Assembly: GCA_017478205.1 (NCBI GenBank)
Contig: JAFVDZ010000091.1
Coordinates: forward strand, 1 to 64,000
Source of the DNA: Spirochaetales bacterium
GTDB lineage: Bacteria; Spirochaetota; Spirochaetia; Sphaerochaetales; Sphaerochaetaceae
Reading direction: 5' to 3'
DNA length: 64,000 nt
Shown piece by piece: positions 16,038 to 25,440 of this stretch (within the stretch, counting starts at the first letter, position 1; every line of letters begins with the position of its first letter). The position numbers and the translations under genes are program-made. The notes below the pieces were generated by a model, which saw only the letters and a program-made list of their open reading frames with translations, ran no database searches and was not told the origin of the DNA.

Positions 16038-17165
16038 TTATGTGTTTAGAGACATTGCACTTCTGTCGATCTGCTTCATGTTCTCTGCAATATTTATGCT
16101 CTGAGGACATGCTTTCATGCATCGTTTGCAGGAAACACAATCTCCTCCATTCTTTGTAAGAGATAGATACTCTTTCTTGAACTTGTCTCCATCGTGGTCG
16201 ATAAGGTATGTGTTGTAGATTTCGAACACAGTAGGAATATCTATGCCTGCAAGTGCACATGGCATGCAATAGTGACATTTAGTGCATGGAACATTCTTTG
16301 TCTGCAGAAATAGGTGAGTGACTTTATCAAGAATATCGATCTCATCCTTATTCAGTTTTATCACAGGAGAGAATGTTCTTATGTTGTCATCAAGCTGAGC
16401 TTGGTCATTCATGCCTGAAAGGACGACAAGTACATTATCAAGAGAAGAAACCCATCGGAATGCCCAGGATGCTATCGATGCATCAGGATTGTAATTCTTC
16501 ATGATGGAAATTGCTTCAGGAGTGAGTGTTGTGAGCGCACCACCTCTAACTGGCTCCATTACCATAACAGGAAGATTATGCTTTGTAACTGTCTCGTAGC
16601 TAAGTTTAGCGTTCTGAAGAGAATAATCGACATAATTTAGCTGAAGCTGAACAAAATCGAAATCTCCCATCCCGATCATCTCTTCAATGTCTGTTGCGTA
16701 GCCATGGAATGAGAAACCGAAATTCTTGATGACACCTTCCTTTCTCTTTCTATCGAGAAAATCATAGATTCCACTCTCTATGCTCTTTTTCATGCCTTCA
16801 AGGTTGATTGCATGGAGAAGATAGTAGTCGATGTAATCAGTCTGGAGATTGATAAGCTGTTGCTTGAAGATTCCTTCTGCTTCGATCAAGCCATTCTTGA
16901 TCATATTGATAGGCATCTTCGTTGCTATGTTTATCTCTTCTCTTGGAAGAGTCTTTAAAACTCTTCCGACAAACTCTTCGCTTGTCCTGTTGTGGTAAGG
17001 GTAGGCAGTATCAAAATAGTTGACTCCCTTGTTGTATGCATCAAGAAGAAGAGCTTTAGCCTTCTCTTCGTCAATTTTCCAGTCTGAACCTTCTACTAGT
17101 GGAAAGCGCATACAGCCAAAGCCAAGACGCGAAATATTTCTGTTGTTGTGTTGTTTGAAATCCAT
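16038..17165 (-). CDS. Aldo/keto reductase with C-terminal 4Fe-4S domain
   Basis: A 375-residue COG1453-type oxidoreductase. The aldo/keto reductase barrel shows LGFGCMRFP near the N-terminus, FDTAYPYHN with the catalytic Tyr, ATKMPI and the LQTDYIDYYLLHA block. The C-terminal 90 residues carry ferredoxin-like cysteine clusters CTKCHYCMPC and CVSCKRCMKACP. The physiological substrate of this group is unknown. There is no Shine-Dalgarno sequence; on the minus strand TATCAT ends 6 bases before ATG. It sits alone between two terminators and may belong functionally with the hexuronate genes upstream, but nothing in the sequence proves that. Confidence 0.88.
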   Translation of the reverse strand: MDFKQHNNRNISRLGFGCMRFPLVEGSDWKIDEEKAKALLLDAYNKGVNYFDTAYPYHNRTSEEFVGRVLKTLPREEINIATKMPINMIKNGLIEAEGIFKQQLINLQTDYIDYYLLHAINLEGMKKSIESGIYDFLDRKRKEGVIKNFGFSFHGYATDIEEMIGMGDFDFVQLQLNYVDYSLQNAKLSYETVTKHNLPVMVMEPVRGGALTTLTPEAISIMKNYNPDASIASWAFRWVSSLDNVLVVLSGMNDQAQLDDNIRTFSPVIKLNKDEIDILDKVTHLFLQTKNVPCTKCHYCMPCALAGIDIPTVFEIYNTYLIDHDGDKFKKEYLSLTKNGGDCVSCKRCMKACPQSINIAENMKQIDRSAMSLNT

Positions 17166-17189
17166 ATTGTTATGATAATAATGGATTTA

Positions 17190-17219
17190 AGAAAAACGGG
17201 AAGCTTTTTTCGCTTCCCG
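17190..17219 (-). terminator. Terminator of the uxuA-gntR-uxuB operon
   Basis: CGGGAAGC (17197-17204) and GCTTCCCG (17212-17219) form a perfect 8-bp stem. On the minus strand it is followed by TTTTTCTT. Confidence 0.88.
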
Positions 17220-17228
17220 CCATACATT

Positions 17229-18836
17229 TTAGATGTTTACTACCTCATGTATTGTTTTTCTTACAGCACCCTTTGCTGAAACTAGACGTGTAAAGTAGTC
17301 GAGTATTACAGGATAGAGTGGTGTTGTTGTGACATCCAGACCGAAAATCGTTTCATTTTTTAGCAAACTCTTGAGAGTACTCTCAAATGGTCCCTTGTCG
17401 CCAAGCTTTATGCTTGAAACAATTGGCTGGACAGTTGTCAGCATTGGATCAGGTGAAAGAGTGAAGGTGTTGCCTTCATCATCTACACCAAGAAGGTATC
17501 TGAGCCAGAGAGCATACACAAGTGGAGCGACCTTCAGTGTGTTGACATCAAGATCGTCCGATGCGATATATGCCTTTATGGTCTCACCAATTCTGATAGA
17601 AAGCTTCTGAGAAGTATCAGTTGCAATTCTCTGTGGAGTGTCAGGCATGAATGGGTTTGGAATTCTCACGCAAAGCACTTCGTCGATGAAGGCTTTTGGA
17701 TCGATAATGCCAGGGTTTGTCACTACAGGAAGACCTTCCTTGTAGCCTAGAATCTCGACCATCTTCTTAAGGTCTGGATCCTTCATCTCGTTTGCAATGA
17801 GGTTGTAGCCAAGAAGGCAACCTGAGACAGCGAGTGCTGTGTGCAAAGGATTGAGACAGGTGCAGACCTTCATTCTCTCTACCTTATTGACAGTCTCTCT
17901 GTCACAGAAGTAGACACCAGCCTTTTCAAGTGCAGGCCTTCCATTTGCAAAGTTATCTTCGATTACGAGATACTGTGGCTCCTCAGCATTTACGAAAGAA
18001 GCAATGTAGGTATGTTTTGATGTGATGATAGGCTCTGCATCCTCATAGCCATCCTTTTCAAGCATTGCTTTGACAGAATCATCTGGGCGTGGTGTGATCT
18101 TGTCGATCATGGACCATGGGAAGGAGACGCACTTTTCGTCACTAATCCAACCTACAAAGTCCAAGCTTACTTCACCTTTTTCCTGATATGACTTTGCAAT
18201 TGTTACCATTGCATTCTTGAGCTTTTCGCCATTGTGAGAGCAATTGTCCATAGAGACAAGAGCGATAGGGGCCTTGCTCTCTGTATATCTTTCATAGAGG
18301 AGGGCAGTGAGGCGACAAAGGAACATGGATGCATCCTTAAGTGGAAGAGAGAAGTCCTTCTCATAACCTTTGAACAGGGTTCCATCTGGAGCATAGAGTG
18401 CATAGCCTTTTTCTGTGATCGTGAAGCTGATCATCTGGAGAGTCGGGTTCTTGATTGCACTTGCAAGCACAAGATAATCTTCAGATGAAGGGTCAACCTT
18501 GTTTGCAGAAACAACTGAGCCGATGATTTCCTTCTCGATCGAACCATCAGCTTTCAGCGTGACAGCGGTAGTAAGAGAGTCGTGTGGCTTATAGATATTG
18601 TCTATAATCTCAAAGTCAAAACCCTCTCCAACTACGATACCTGTATCCATCAGACCTTCATTGAGGAGTTTCTGACAAAGACCTGCTGGGAAGATCCTGA
18701 AAATGTTTCCAGCACCAAAGTGCACCCATTGTGGGCGCTTTTCAGTATTCTTTCTTATGCTCTCTCTGTCATAGTTGTATAGCTTATATCCCTTCCAGAG
18801 AGACTTGTTCATCAATTCTTTTTCATTCAGCTTCAT
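17229..18836 (-). CDS. uxuB: D-mannonate oxidoreductase (fructuronate reductase) family
   Basis: A 535-residue member of the polyol-specific long-chain dehydrogenase (mannitol dehydrogenase) family. The nucleotide-binding segment is QWVHFGAGNIFRIFPAGL (about residues 35-52). The block VCTCLNPLHTALAVSGCLLGY contains the family's catalytic-region signature. UxuB interconverts D-fructuronate and D-mannonate, and the neighbouring mannonate dehydratase fits that role better than mannitol or altronate dehydrogenase. It is the third gene of the operon, 10 bases after gntR. Confidence 0.85.
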   Translation of the reverse strand: MKLNEKELMNKSLWKGYKLYNYDRESIRKNTEKRPQWVHFGAGNIFRIFPAGLCQKLLNEGLMDTGIVVGEGFDFEIIDNIYKPHDSLTTAVTLKADGSIEKEIIGSVVSANKVDPSSEDYLVLASAIKNPTLQMISFTITEKGYALYAPDGTLFKGYEKDFSLPLKDASMFLCRLTALLYERYTESKAPIALVSMDNCSHNGEKLKNAMVTIAKSYQEKGEVSLDFVGWISDEKCVSFPWSMIDKITPRPDDSVKAMLEKDGYEDAEPIITSKHTYIASFVNAEEPQYLVIEDNFANGRPALEKAGVYFCDRETVNKVERMKVCTCLNPLHTALAVSGCLLGYNLIANEMKDPDLKKMVEILGYKEGLPVVTNPGIIDPKAFIDEVLCVRIPNPFMPDTPQRIATDTSQKLSIRIGETIKAYIASDDLDVNTLKVAPLVYALWLRYLLGVDDEGNTFTLSPDPMLTTVQPIVSSIKLGDKGPFESTLKSLLKNETIFGLDVTTTPLYPVILDYFTRLVSAKGAVRKTIHEVVNI

Positions 18837-18846
18837 ATAGAGACCT

Positions 18847-19527
18847 CTACTTGAAATATTGTGGAAATTGTTCTTTTAGAATCTCGAGCTCCTCGTTGAG
18901 TCTTGATAGGTGTTTCCTATCAAGAGAGAGTGTGCCCTCGATATCCTTGTTTTCAATGTGCTCGATAAGGGCAGTGTGTTCTGCCAATACAGAATCTACA
19001 ATTCCTTCAGCCTTGTATGATAGAATTCTTATCCTCCTCTCATTTCCTGTGTGAGATGAGAGAACATTCCAGCACTGTTCGAGTCCTGTCTCTGAGTAAA
19101 AGAGATGGTGCATCTCATCATCAGTGTTGAAGAATTCCAGATAATCTTCACTTAAAAGGGCAGCCTTCTGCTTCAGAAGAATGCTCTTGAGCTTTGTAAC
19201 AAATACTTCAAGCTCAAGAGGAGTTCGCTCCTTCTTGATAGCAGCTTCGAGTGCATGGAGCTCAAGAGATGAGCGCATGAACCTCTCTTGCCTTATCAAG
19301 TCAATGTTGAGGAAGGAAACCCGCGTCCCACTTTGAGGGAAGATGTCAACAAGACGATACTCTTCGAGGCGAAGGAGTGCATCGCGAACAGGGGAGCGGG
19401 AAAAGCCCATCTCCTCTGTCAGCTTTGACATGTTGATCTCCTGTCCTGGGAGCAGTTCAAGATTGACTATCCTCTCTCTAAGGTAGTCGTAGACTCTGAT
19501 GTTTGCCTTGACAGAATCTCTCTTCAT
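18847..19527 (-). CDS. GntR-family regulator (FadR/FCD subgroup) of hexuronate genes
   Basis: A 226-residue protein with an N-terminal winged helix (VYDYLRERIVNLELLPGQEI, INMSKLTEEMGFSRSPVRDAL) and a helical FCD effector domain with conserved acidic and His residues (FFNTDDEMHHLFY, AEHTALIEHIENKD). UxuR/ExuR-type regulators respond to hexuronates. It overlaps the uxuA stop by ATGA and lies between uxuA and uxuB. A perfect palindrome upstream of uxuA is a candidate binding site. Confidence 0.88.
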   Translation of the reverse strand: MKRDSVKANIRVYDYLRERIVNLELLPGQEINMSKLTEEMGFSRSPVRDALLRLEEYRLVDIFPQSGTRVSFLNIDLIRQERFMRSSLELHALEAAIKKERTPLELEVFVTKLKSILLKQKAALLSEDYLEFFNTDDEMHHLFYSETGLEQCWNVLSSHTGNERRIRILSYKAEGIVDSVLAEHTALIEHIENKDIEGTLSLDRKHLSRLNEELEILKEQFPQYFK

Positions 19528-20597
19528 CCTCTTTTTGCTGCCTTATCGATTGCTTCCCAGAGTCCGAGAATGTATTCAGCTCCGAGTGCTCTGTCGTAAA
19601 GACCATAGCCTGGCATACACTTTTCACCCCAGATGGTTCTTCCATGGTCTGGTCTGATGATTCCATCAAATCCAGTCTCGTAGAGAGCCTTTACAGCCTC
19701 ATAGAGGTCAAAAGAGCCATCAGATGAAAGGTGAGCTGCTTCTTCGAATACACCGCTTTCGAAGTGATGCAGATTTCTTACATGAGCAAATGGGATTCTT
19801 CCCTTGCATGCTTTGATGATATCAACAAGGTCATTCTTTGGATTCGAGCCGAGAGAGCCCATACAGAATGTGATGCCATTGTATGGCTTATCTACTGCCT
19901 TGAGGAGTTTGACGATCTTTTCTTTTCCTGTGATGATTCTTGGAAGGTTGAAAACTGGCCATGCTGGATCATCTGGGTGGATACCCATCTTGATGCCATA
20001 CTTTTCACATACAGGGCCGATAGCTTCAAGGAAGTATACGAGGTTATTAAATAGCTTAGTTTCATCTACATCCTTGTATGCCTCAAATAGCTCCTTGACC
20101 TTTGCAAGTCTCTCTGGTTCCCAGCCTGGCATTACAAAACCGTTAGAGGAGGATGTAGTCTGGTCAAAGAAGGTCTGAGGATCTATCTTGTCGACAATCT
20201 TCTGGTCATATGCAAGGACTGTACTCTTGTCAGGGCGAACCTTTGCAAGGTCTGTTCTGGTCCAGTCAAATACAGGCATGAAGTTGTAGCAGACCATGTC
20301 GATGCCATGCTTGCCTAAAGCTTCAAGAGACTTGATGTAGTTATCGATGTGTCTGTCTCTATCTTTTGTACCGATCTTGATTGCATCTGAGACATTAACA
20401 GATTCGATACCTTCGAGCTTGAGACCACTCTTTTCTACGATATTCTTGAGTTCAACAACTCTTTCTTCTGGCCACTCTTCTCCTGCAGGGATGTCATAGA
20501 GTGTAGAAATTACACCAGATACACCAGGAATCTGTCTGATCTGTTCGAGAGTGACTGAGTCAAAACCAGGTCCATACCAACGAAGTGTCATTTTCAT
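19524..20597 (-). CDS. uxuA: Mannonate dehydratase
   Basis: A 357-residue TIM-barrel enzyme that dehydrates D-mannonate to 2-keto-3-deoxygluconate in hexuronate breakdown. Family features include LRWYGPGFDSVTLEQIRQIP at the start, the metal and substrate region MGIHPDDPAWPVFNLPRI, CMGSLGSNP and the C-terminal IRPDHGRTIWGE. I place the start at ATG 20597 (MKMTLRWYG), which has AGGAGA nine bases upstream. A longer frame to 20888 crosses the promoter region and lacks family similarity. Confidence 0.94.
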   Translation of the reverse strand: MKMTLRWYGPGFDSVTLEQIRQIPGVSGVISTLYDIPAGEEWPEERVVELKNIVEKSGLKLEGIESVNVSDAIKIGTKDRDRHIDNYIKSLEALGKHGIDMVCYNFMPVFDWTRTDLAKVRPDKSTVLAYDQKIVDKIDPQTFFDQTTSSSNGFVMPGWEPERLAKVKELFEAYKDVDETKLFNNLVYFLEAIGPVCEKYGIKMGIHPDDPAWPVFNLPRIITGKEKIVKLLKAVDKPYNGITFCMGSLGSNPKNDLVDIIKACKGRIPFAHVRNLHHFESGVFEEAAHLSSDGSFDLYEAVKALYETGFDGIIRPDHGRTIWGEKCMPGYGLYDRALGAEYILGLWEAIDKAAKRG

Positions 20598-20616
20598 AAG
20601 GCAATTTCTCCTATTA

Positions 20617-20630
20617 ACTAATATATTAGT
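20617..20630. promoter_or_regulatory. Candidate GntR operator upstream of uxuA
   Basis: ACTAATATATTAGT is a perfect 14-bp palindrome 20 bases before the uxuA start, followed by related sequence ATACTTATTAG. Its place at the head of an operon containing its own GntR gene makes autoregulation likely. Confidence 0.5.
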
Positions 20631-20715
20631 ATACTTATTAGGAGTTGGCAATAGAATTTTTTGCCTGTTCTTCAACTTATTCAAATGTTCTATACTCACG
20701 AGTGAGGAGATAGAT

Positions 20716-21051
20716 ATGGATGAAATGATCAAGGACCAGATTTCTGATAGATGTGAGATATTCATCGATGAAGAGGATGAAAGTTTCTGGGCTGTAGTAG
20801 GGGAAAGAATTGTTACACAGGGTGGCTCTGTTACATTCCTCACAGCTGCAATTGACTCAGAGAGTGAGGATGTATCACTCTGGATCACTGAATCCTCGAT
20901 CTATTCACTTCTCTCTGGCGAGTGTGATGATGAAGTGCTTGAGAATACTGCAAGTAATGGATTTGTTGAAAACATCGCCAAGGCTCCATATCAAGATGAG
21001 ATTGCTGAGCTTGTGAATATGATAAAGCAGAAGGCGGAGGAAAGAAGATGA
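20716..21051 (+). CDS. Small acidic protein of unknown function, coupled to an M48 protease
   Basis: A 111-residue soluble protein with no signal peptide or membrane segment. Start is ATG 20716 after GAGGAGAT, five bases upstream. It overlaps the protease start by ATGA. The sequence is rich in Glu/Asp and Ser (FIDEEDESFWAVVGERIV, AIDSESEDVSLWITESSIY). I do not recognise a family. Tight coupling suggests a role with the membrane protease. Confidence 0.7.
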   Translation: MDEMIKDQISDRCEIFIDEEDESFWAVVGERIVTQGGSVTFLTAAIDSESEDVSLWITESSIYSLLSGECDDEVLENTASNGFVENIAKAPYQDEIAELVNMIKQKAEERR

Positions 21052-22289
21052 ACCAGAATATGTTTCTATACCTATTTCTCTTTGGTGAGATAGTTTCCTT
21101 TGCTTTGAATGAGTTCATCTCGTTTTCAACCTATCTATATAAGAAAAGTGGGAAAGCTGAGATACCTGAATATGCTAGAAGTTATATCGATGAAGGAACT
21201 GAAAAGAAGAGTGATGAATATTACAAGGCAAAATTTGTCTTTGGCCAAGTGAGAAGATGTACTGTATTTGTCTTTTCCTTGCTCTTGGTGTTTCTTGGCT
21301 ACTACACATGGCTCTATGATTTGATGGATGTAGGCAATCTATATCTACAGAGTGTCCTTTTCCTTGTCTTTCTCTCTCTTCCTGGTCTGGTTTTGAATAT
21401 TCCATTTACGCTCTACAGTGAGTTTGTAATTGAAAAGAAGTTTGGCTTTTCCAATACAAGCTTTAAGCTCTGGCTTTCAGATTTAGTAAAGAATATCGTG
21501 ATAGAATACGTCTTGGGATTCCTGCTCTATGGTGTACTTGTCTTTATCTTGCAGAGTTTGAAGGATGCTTGGTGGTATGTTGCAGGTATCTTCCTTGTTC
21601 TCTTTTCTCTCATTTTTACAGTTATATATCCAATTTGGATTGCACCACTTTTCAATAAGTTTGTTCCGCTTGAGGAAGGAAGCCTGAGAGAAAAGCTTGA
21701 TGCATTGCTATCTCGTGAGGGTTTATCGTTAAAGAAGGTCTTTGTCGTGGATGAAAGCAAGAGAAGCAACCACAGCAATGCATACTGCTCGGGTTTTGGT
21801 AAAAACAAGAGGATTGTCCTCTATGATTCACTTATCAAGACCTTGGATGAAGATGAGATAGTTGCTGTCTTTGCTCATGAGCTTGGACACGCAAAGAAAA
21901 AACATATTGCAAAGAGGCTTATAACATCCTTTGCAATTCTGTTTCTTGCTTTGTATCTTGCCTCTCTTTTAATCGGTAATGAAATGATGTATCTCTCCTT
22001 TGGCTTTGATTCAACAAACCCTGTAGTCGGACTTTTCTTGCTCTCTCTTGTGTTTGGACGCTATCCAGGATTCTTGTCCTGGATCGGAAACTACTTCTCA
22101 AGAAGAGATGAGAGGGAAGCTGATATGTTTGCAAAGAAGAAGCTTGGAAGTGGCGAAAAGCTCGCTTCTTCACTTCTCAAGCTTCAAAAACAGAATCTTT
22201 CGAATTCACAGCCATCTAAGGTTGAAGTGTTCTTCAGATATTCACACCCAACTGTATTCATGAGAGTTGAGTACTTGCTTGAGCCTTAA
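21048..22289 (+). CDS. M48-family membrane metalloprotease (Ste24/CAAX-type)
   Basis: A 413-residue integral membrane zinc protease. It has several N-terminal transmembrane segments, then the zinc motif FAHELGHAKKKH (HExxH near residue 276), two more hydrophobic segments and the third-ligand region SRRDEREADMFA. The layout matches Ste24/CAAX endopeptidase-like M48A proteins, which also occur in bacteria as membrane quality-control proteases. Its 3' end overlaps the convergent aldolase gene by 4 bases. Confidence 0.9.
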   Translation: MNQNMFLYLFLFGEIVSFALNEFISFSTYLYKKSGKAEIPEYARSYIDEGTEKKSDEYYKAKFVFGQVRRCTVFVFSLLLVFLGYYTWLYDLMDVGNLYLQSVLFLVFLSLPGLVLNIPFTLYSEFVIEKKFGFSNTSFKLWLSDLVKNIVIEYVLGFLLYGVLVFILQSLKDAWWYVAGIFLVLFSLIFTVIYPIWIAPLFNKFVPLEEGSLREKLDALLSREGLSLKKVFVVDESKRSNHSNAYCSGFGKNKRIVLYDSLIKTLDEDEIVAVFAHELGHAKKKHIAKRLITSFAILFLALYLASLLIGNEMMYLSFGFDSTNPVVGLFLLSLVFGRYPGFLSWIGNYFSRRDEREADMFAKKKLGSGEKLASSLLKLQKQNLSNSQPSKVEVFFRYSHPTVFMRVEYLLEP

Positions 22290-23332
22290 AGTGCCTCAAG
22301 CACACTTATCAGCTCCTTCACGCTCTCTTCTTCAGTTGCCCAGCTAGTTGCAACTCTGATAACTGTGTGTTCATCGTCATACTTTTCCCAAAAGCCATAG
22401 GAAACCTTGCTCCTAAGAGTTTCAAGTTTGCCATTTGGGACAATTATGAAGCACTGGTTTGTAGGTGTTCTGTAGAGAAGGGAAAGTGTCTTCAAGCCTG
22501 AAACTGAATCTTGGATTGTCTTTGCAAACTTGACTGCTTTCTTTCCAATTTCAAGGTAGAGGTTGTCCTTGAAAAGTTCATCGAACTGAATTCCGATAAG
22601 TCTTCCCTTTGCAAGCAGTGCTCCATGCTGCTTCTTGGTTGTAAGGAAGTGGCTTACTAGATTCTCATCTGGAATTACGATAGCTTCTCCAAGGAGTGCA
22701 CCACATTTGGTTCCTCCGATATAGAAGATGTCTGTAAGGCGTGCAAGATCTGAAAGAGTGATATCGTTTTCCTCACTTGCAAGTGCATAGGCAAGTCTTG
22801 CGCCATCAACATAGAGTGGAAGGGAATAATCGTGTGAAACTTTTGATAGCTCCTCAAGCTCTTTCTTTGTATAGAGTGTTCCATATTCAGTTGGCTGAGA
22901 GATGTATACCATACCTGGCTTTACCATGTGTTCATGGTTTTCATCAGCGTAATAGGTTTCGAGGTAAACCTTGAGGTCTTTAGCTGACATCTTTCCCTTG
23001 TCAGAGATAACTTCAAGAACCTTGTGGCCACCAAATTCGATAGCACCAGCCTCATGAAGTGCAACGTGTCCAGTCTTTGGAGAGACGACACCTTCATAGT
23101 TTCTAAGCAGTGCATCGATGACAGTTGCATTGGTCTGTGTGCCACCGACCATCAACTCAACTTTTGCATTTGGACAGGAACAAGCTTTCCTGATCCTTTC
23201 AATTGCAGATAGAGTATAGTTGTCCTGTCCATAACCTGGTGTTGCTTCAAGGTTGGTGCTTACAATCTTTGAGATGATATTTGGATGTGCTCCTTCTTGA
23301 TAGTCGGATGCAAAGAATAGTTTTTCAGACAT
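22286..23332 (-). CDS. ltaE: Low-specificity L-threonine aldolase (beta-eliminating lyase family)
   Basis: A 348-residue PLP-dependent fold-type I enzyme. It opens with FASDYQEGAHPNII and has VELMVGGTQTNATVIDALL, the PLP-ring histidine region HVALHEAGAIEFGGHKV, LPLYVDGARLAYAL and FYIGGTKCGAL with the Schiff-base lysine. These enzymes cleave threonine or allo-threonine to glycine and acetaldehyde. Related lyases act on other beta-hydroxy amino acids. Ribosome site AAGGAAA precedes the ATG. Confidence 0.88.
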   Translation of the reverse strand: MSEKLFFASDYQEGAHPNIISKIVSTNLEATPGYGQDNYTLSAIERIRKACSCPNAKVELMVGGTQTNATVIDALLRNYEGVVSPKTGHVALHEAGAIEFGGHKVLEVISDKGKMSAKDLKVYLETYYADENHEHMVKPGMVYISQPTEYGTLYTKKELEELSKVSHDYSLPLYVDGARLAYALASEENDITLSDLARLTDIFYIGGTKCGALLGEAIVIPDENLVSHFLTTKKQHGALLAKGRLIGIQFDELFKDNLYLEIGKKAVKFAKTIQDSVSGLKTLSLLYRTPTNQCFIIVPNGKLETLRSKVSYGFWEKYDDEHTVIRVATSWATEEESVKELISVLEAL

Positions 23333-23502
23333 AGTGATTTCCTTTTATGCAGAAGATTACATTTCACTAAGGTCTTAGTCAAATGTAAATAGCACAAGAG
23401 ACAGTAAAATAGTTTCATGATATTGTCGATATATTGAAATAATATTGTGATAAAGTATAGAATTACTACGAATTGCAGAAACTAGTTTCATTGGAGTTCT
23501 TT

Positions 23503-24357
23503 ATGGGTGGAAAAGGAAATTCAAAGCTACAGGTTTTAATCGACAGGAATATTGTAGATTTCAAGGAGCAGGAGAGAAAGGTCGCAGACTTTCTTCTCGA
23601 GCATGAGGATGAGCTTCTCAAGCTTTCTGTAGGAGAGATTTCCTATGGAGCGAGTGTTTCGAAGGCAACTGTTGTACGCTTCTGTAAATCTTTGGGCTTC
23701 TCTGGCCTTAAGGAATTCAAGATATTCTACCAGAGCGGTGGAAACTCGCTCCACGATGTTGGTGAACTTGATTGGCAGAGCAAGGATACTCAGATTACAG
23801 AGCTTTTACTTGCGCACTCAGTAAAGGCGATCGAAGGAAGTCTCTTCAACAACAACTCTATTTCCTTTACCAGGACTGCCGATCTACTTGTGAACGCACA
23901 GAACATCATTGTAATTGGAGTAGGTGGAAGCAAGATCATTACCCAATATTTCTATACAGAGATATCTCGTCTTGGAAAAAGAGTTACAGTCCTTGCAGAC
24001 CACTTTGAGCTTTGTCAGATACAGCACAGCCTCAAAGAGGAAGATGTCGTATTCTGTGTTTCCTGTTCAGGTGAAACAAAGGATCTTGCAGACTTTGTTC
24101 TGAAAGCTAGAAGCGAGAAGGCTTCGATCATATCACTCACAAACGATCCTGATTCAACAATTGCAAAAAATTCAGATGTTGTTCTCAAGGCAACACCAGA
24201 AAGCTCCTTCATGGAGGAAGAGAATATGCTCTCGAGACTTTCGCAATTCTCTGTGATAAACGCACTCTTTGTCATGATTGCAGTAAGATGCGGAAAGGAT
24301 GAATCCTTCAGAAACGAATTCGATCGTCTTTCCAATTACAGAAACATAATATCGTAA
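23503..24357 (+). CDS. MurR/RpiR-family transcriptional regulator
   Basis: A 284-residue protein with the N-terminal RpiR helix-turn-helix (LSVGEISYGASVSKATVVRF, CKSLGFSGLKEFK) and a C-terminal SIS sugar-phosphate domain (IIVIGVGGSKIITQYF, VFCVSCSGETKDLADF). Start ATG 23503 has GGAG six bases upstream and is preferred to in-frame TTG codons at 23473 and 23491. RpiR proteins sense phosphosugars. The neighbouring azlCD genes are an odd target, and no sugar genes adjoin it. Confidence 0.88.
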   Translation: MGGKGNSKLQVLIDRNIVDFKEQERKVADFLLEHEDELLKLSVGEISYGASVSKATVVRFCKSLGFSGLKEFKIFYQSGGNSLHDVGELDWQSKDTQITELLLAHSVKAIEGSLFNNNSISFTRTADLLVNAQNIIVIGVGGSKIITQYFYTEISRLGKRVTVLADHFELCQIQHSLKEEDVVFCVSCSGETKDLADFVLKARSEKASIISLTNDPDSTIAKNSDVVLKATPESSFMEEENMLSRLSQFSVINALFVMIAVRCGKDESFRNEFDRLSNYRNIIS

Positions 24358-24441
24358 ATGGACAACTTGGAGAGGTACTGGTGTTGATGTACTTCTCATT
24401 TTGAGCTATGAATTATTCCATTGGTTTTTTGGAGGCTTGTT

Positions 24442-25140
24442 TTGAGTAACGGCAAACTTGCCAGGGAAGGAATCCAGGACGGATTCCCTATTTTTCTTGG
24501 CTATTTTTCTACATCTTTAGCTTTTGGATTGCTCTGTAGGTCCAGTGGATTCAATGTTCTTGAGAGTACCTTTATAAGTCTTTCAAACTTCTCGGGTTCA
24601 GGTCAGTTCTTGATGATCAACCTATTCAATGCTGGCTCTTTGATGGTCGAAATTGTCCTATCTGTCTTTTTTCTGAATACACGATATATGTTCATGGCCT
24701 CATCTCTGTCTCAGCGTCTTGAAAAGCCTGAGTCTGTCTGGGGAAGGCTGATGTGTGGCTTTGGTACAACAGATGAAATTTTCACTGTCGCATCCTTCAA
24801 GAATCGAAAGCTTGAGTATGCATACCTTGCAGGTCTTATCTTTACAAGCTACTCAGGCTGGTGCAGCGGTACATTTATTGGCTATATTGCAGGCACATTC
24901 CTTCCTGATGTAATTCAGAAGGCAGCTGCAATAACCTGCTATGCAATGTTTGCATCCCTCCTTGGAGGAGAAACCAGAAGAAATATGAAGGCTCTGCTTG
25001 CATTGATGATTTCAGGTGGGGTCAACTCTTTTCTGATTCTCATCGTTAAGCTGGGAACAGGAATTTCTTTCCTGATTTCCATGTTGATTACAGCAGTGCT
25101 AGCTGCATTTATCTATACTGACGAGGAGGCTGGTGTATGA
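24442..25140 (+). CDS. azlC: Branched-chain amino-acid exporter large subunit (AzlC family)
   Basis: A 232-residue membrane protein with about six hydrophobic segments. The N-terminus GIQDGFPIFLGYFSTSLAFG and the SLSNFSGSGQF and LMCGFGTTDEIF blocks are characteristic of AzlC. With AzlD it forms an exporter of branched-chain amino acids. TTG 24442 is chosen as the start because GGAGG (24431-24435) lies six bases before it. It overlaps azlD by ATGA. Confidence 0.92.
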   Translation: MSNGKLAREGIQDGFPIFLGYFSTSLAFGLLCRSSGFNVLESTFISLSNFSGSGQFLMINLFNAGSLMVEIVLSVFFLNTRYMFMASSLSQRLEKPESVWGRLMCGFGTTDEIFTVASFKNRKLEYAYLAGLIFTSYSGWCSGTFIGYIAGTFLPDVIQKAAAITCYAMFASLLGGETRRNMKALLALMISGGVNSFLILIVKLGTGISFLISMLITAVLAAFIYTDEEAGV

Positions 25141-25439
25141 AGAGAGGCATTTTGATGATCATCCTCTGTTCCATTGCAACAATGATTCCGAGAATCTTTC
25201 CATTCTTCATGCCATTCCTTTCTCGTTTGCCAAAGTTTGTAAGAAAATGCATGAATCTTCTCCCTGTTGCAGCATTGGGTGCCCTGATCTTCCCACTTGC
25301 ACTTACTGATTTCGGTTCAAGCTGGTATGCAGGTCTTGGTGGAGTTGCACTTTCATTCATCGTTGCATATTTCAAGGCCCCAATGATTGTTTCAATAATT
25401 GTTGCCTTGATTTCAACAACACTTTTGCTGATTATCTGA
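25137..25439 (+). CDS. azlD: Branched-chain amino-acid exporter small subunit (AzlD family)
   Basis: A 100-residue protein with three to four transmembrane helices. It contains the AzlD motif TMIPRIFPFF and KCMNLLPVAALGALIFP. It is translationally coupled to azlC. Length is normal for the family. Confidence 0.92.
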   Translation: MKRGILMIILCSIATMIPRIFPFFMPFLSRLPKFVRKCMNLLPVAALGALIFPLALTDFGSSWYAGLGGVALSFIVAYFKAPMIVSIIVALISTTLLLII

Positions 25440-25440
25440 A

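Noticed and set aside
20598-20888. N-terminal extension of uxuA by nearly 100 codons.
   Set aside because: The extension crosses the ribosome site and palindromic operator and antisenses the next gene. Family similarity begins at MKMTLRWYG (20597).
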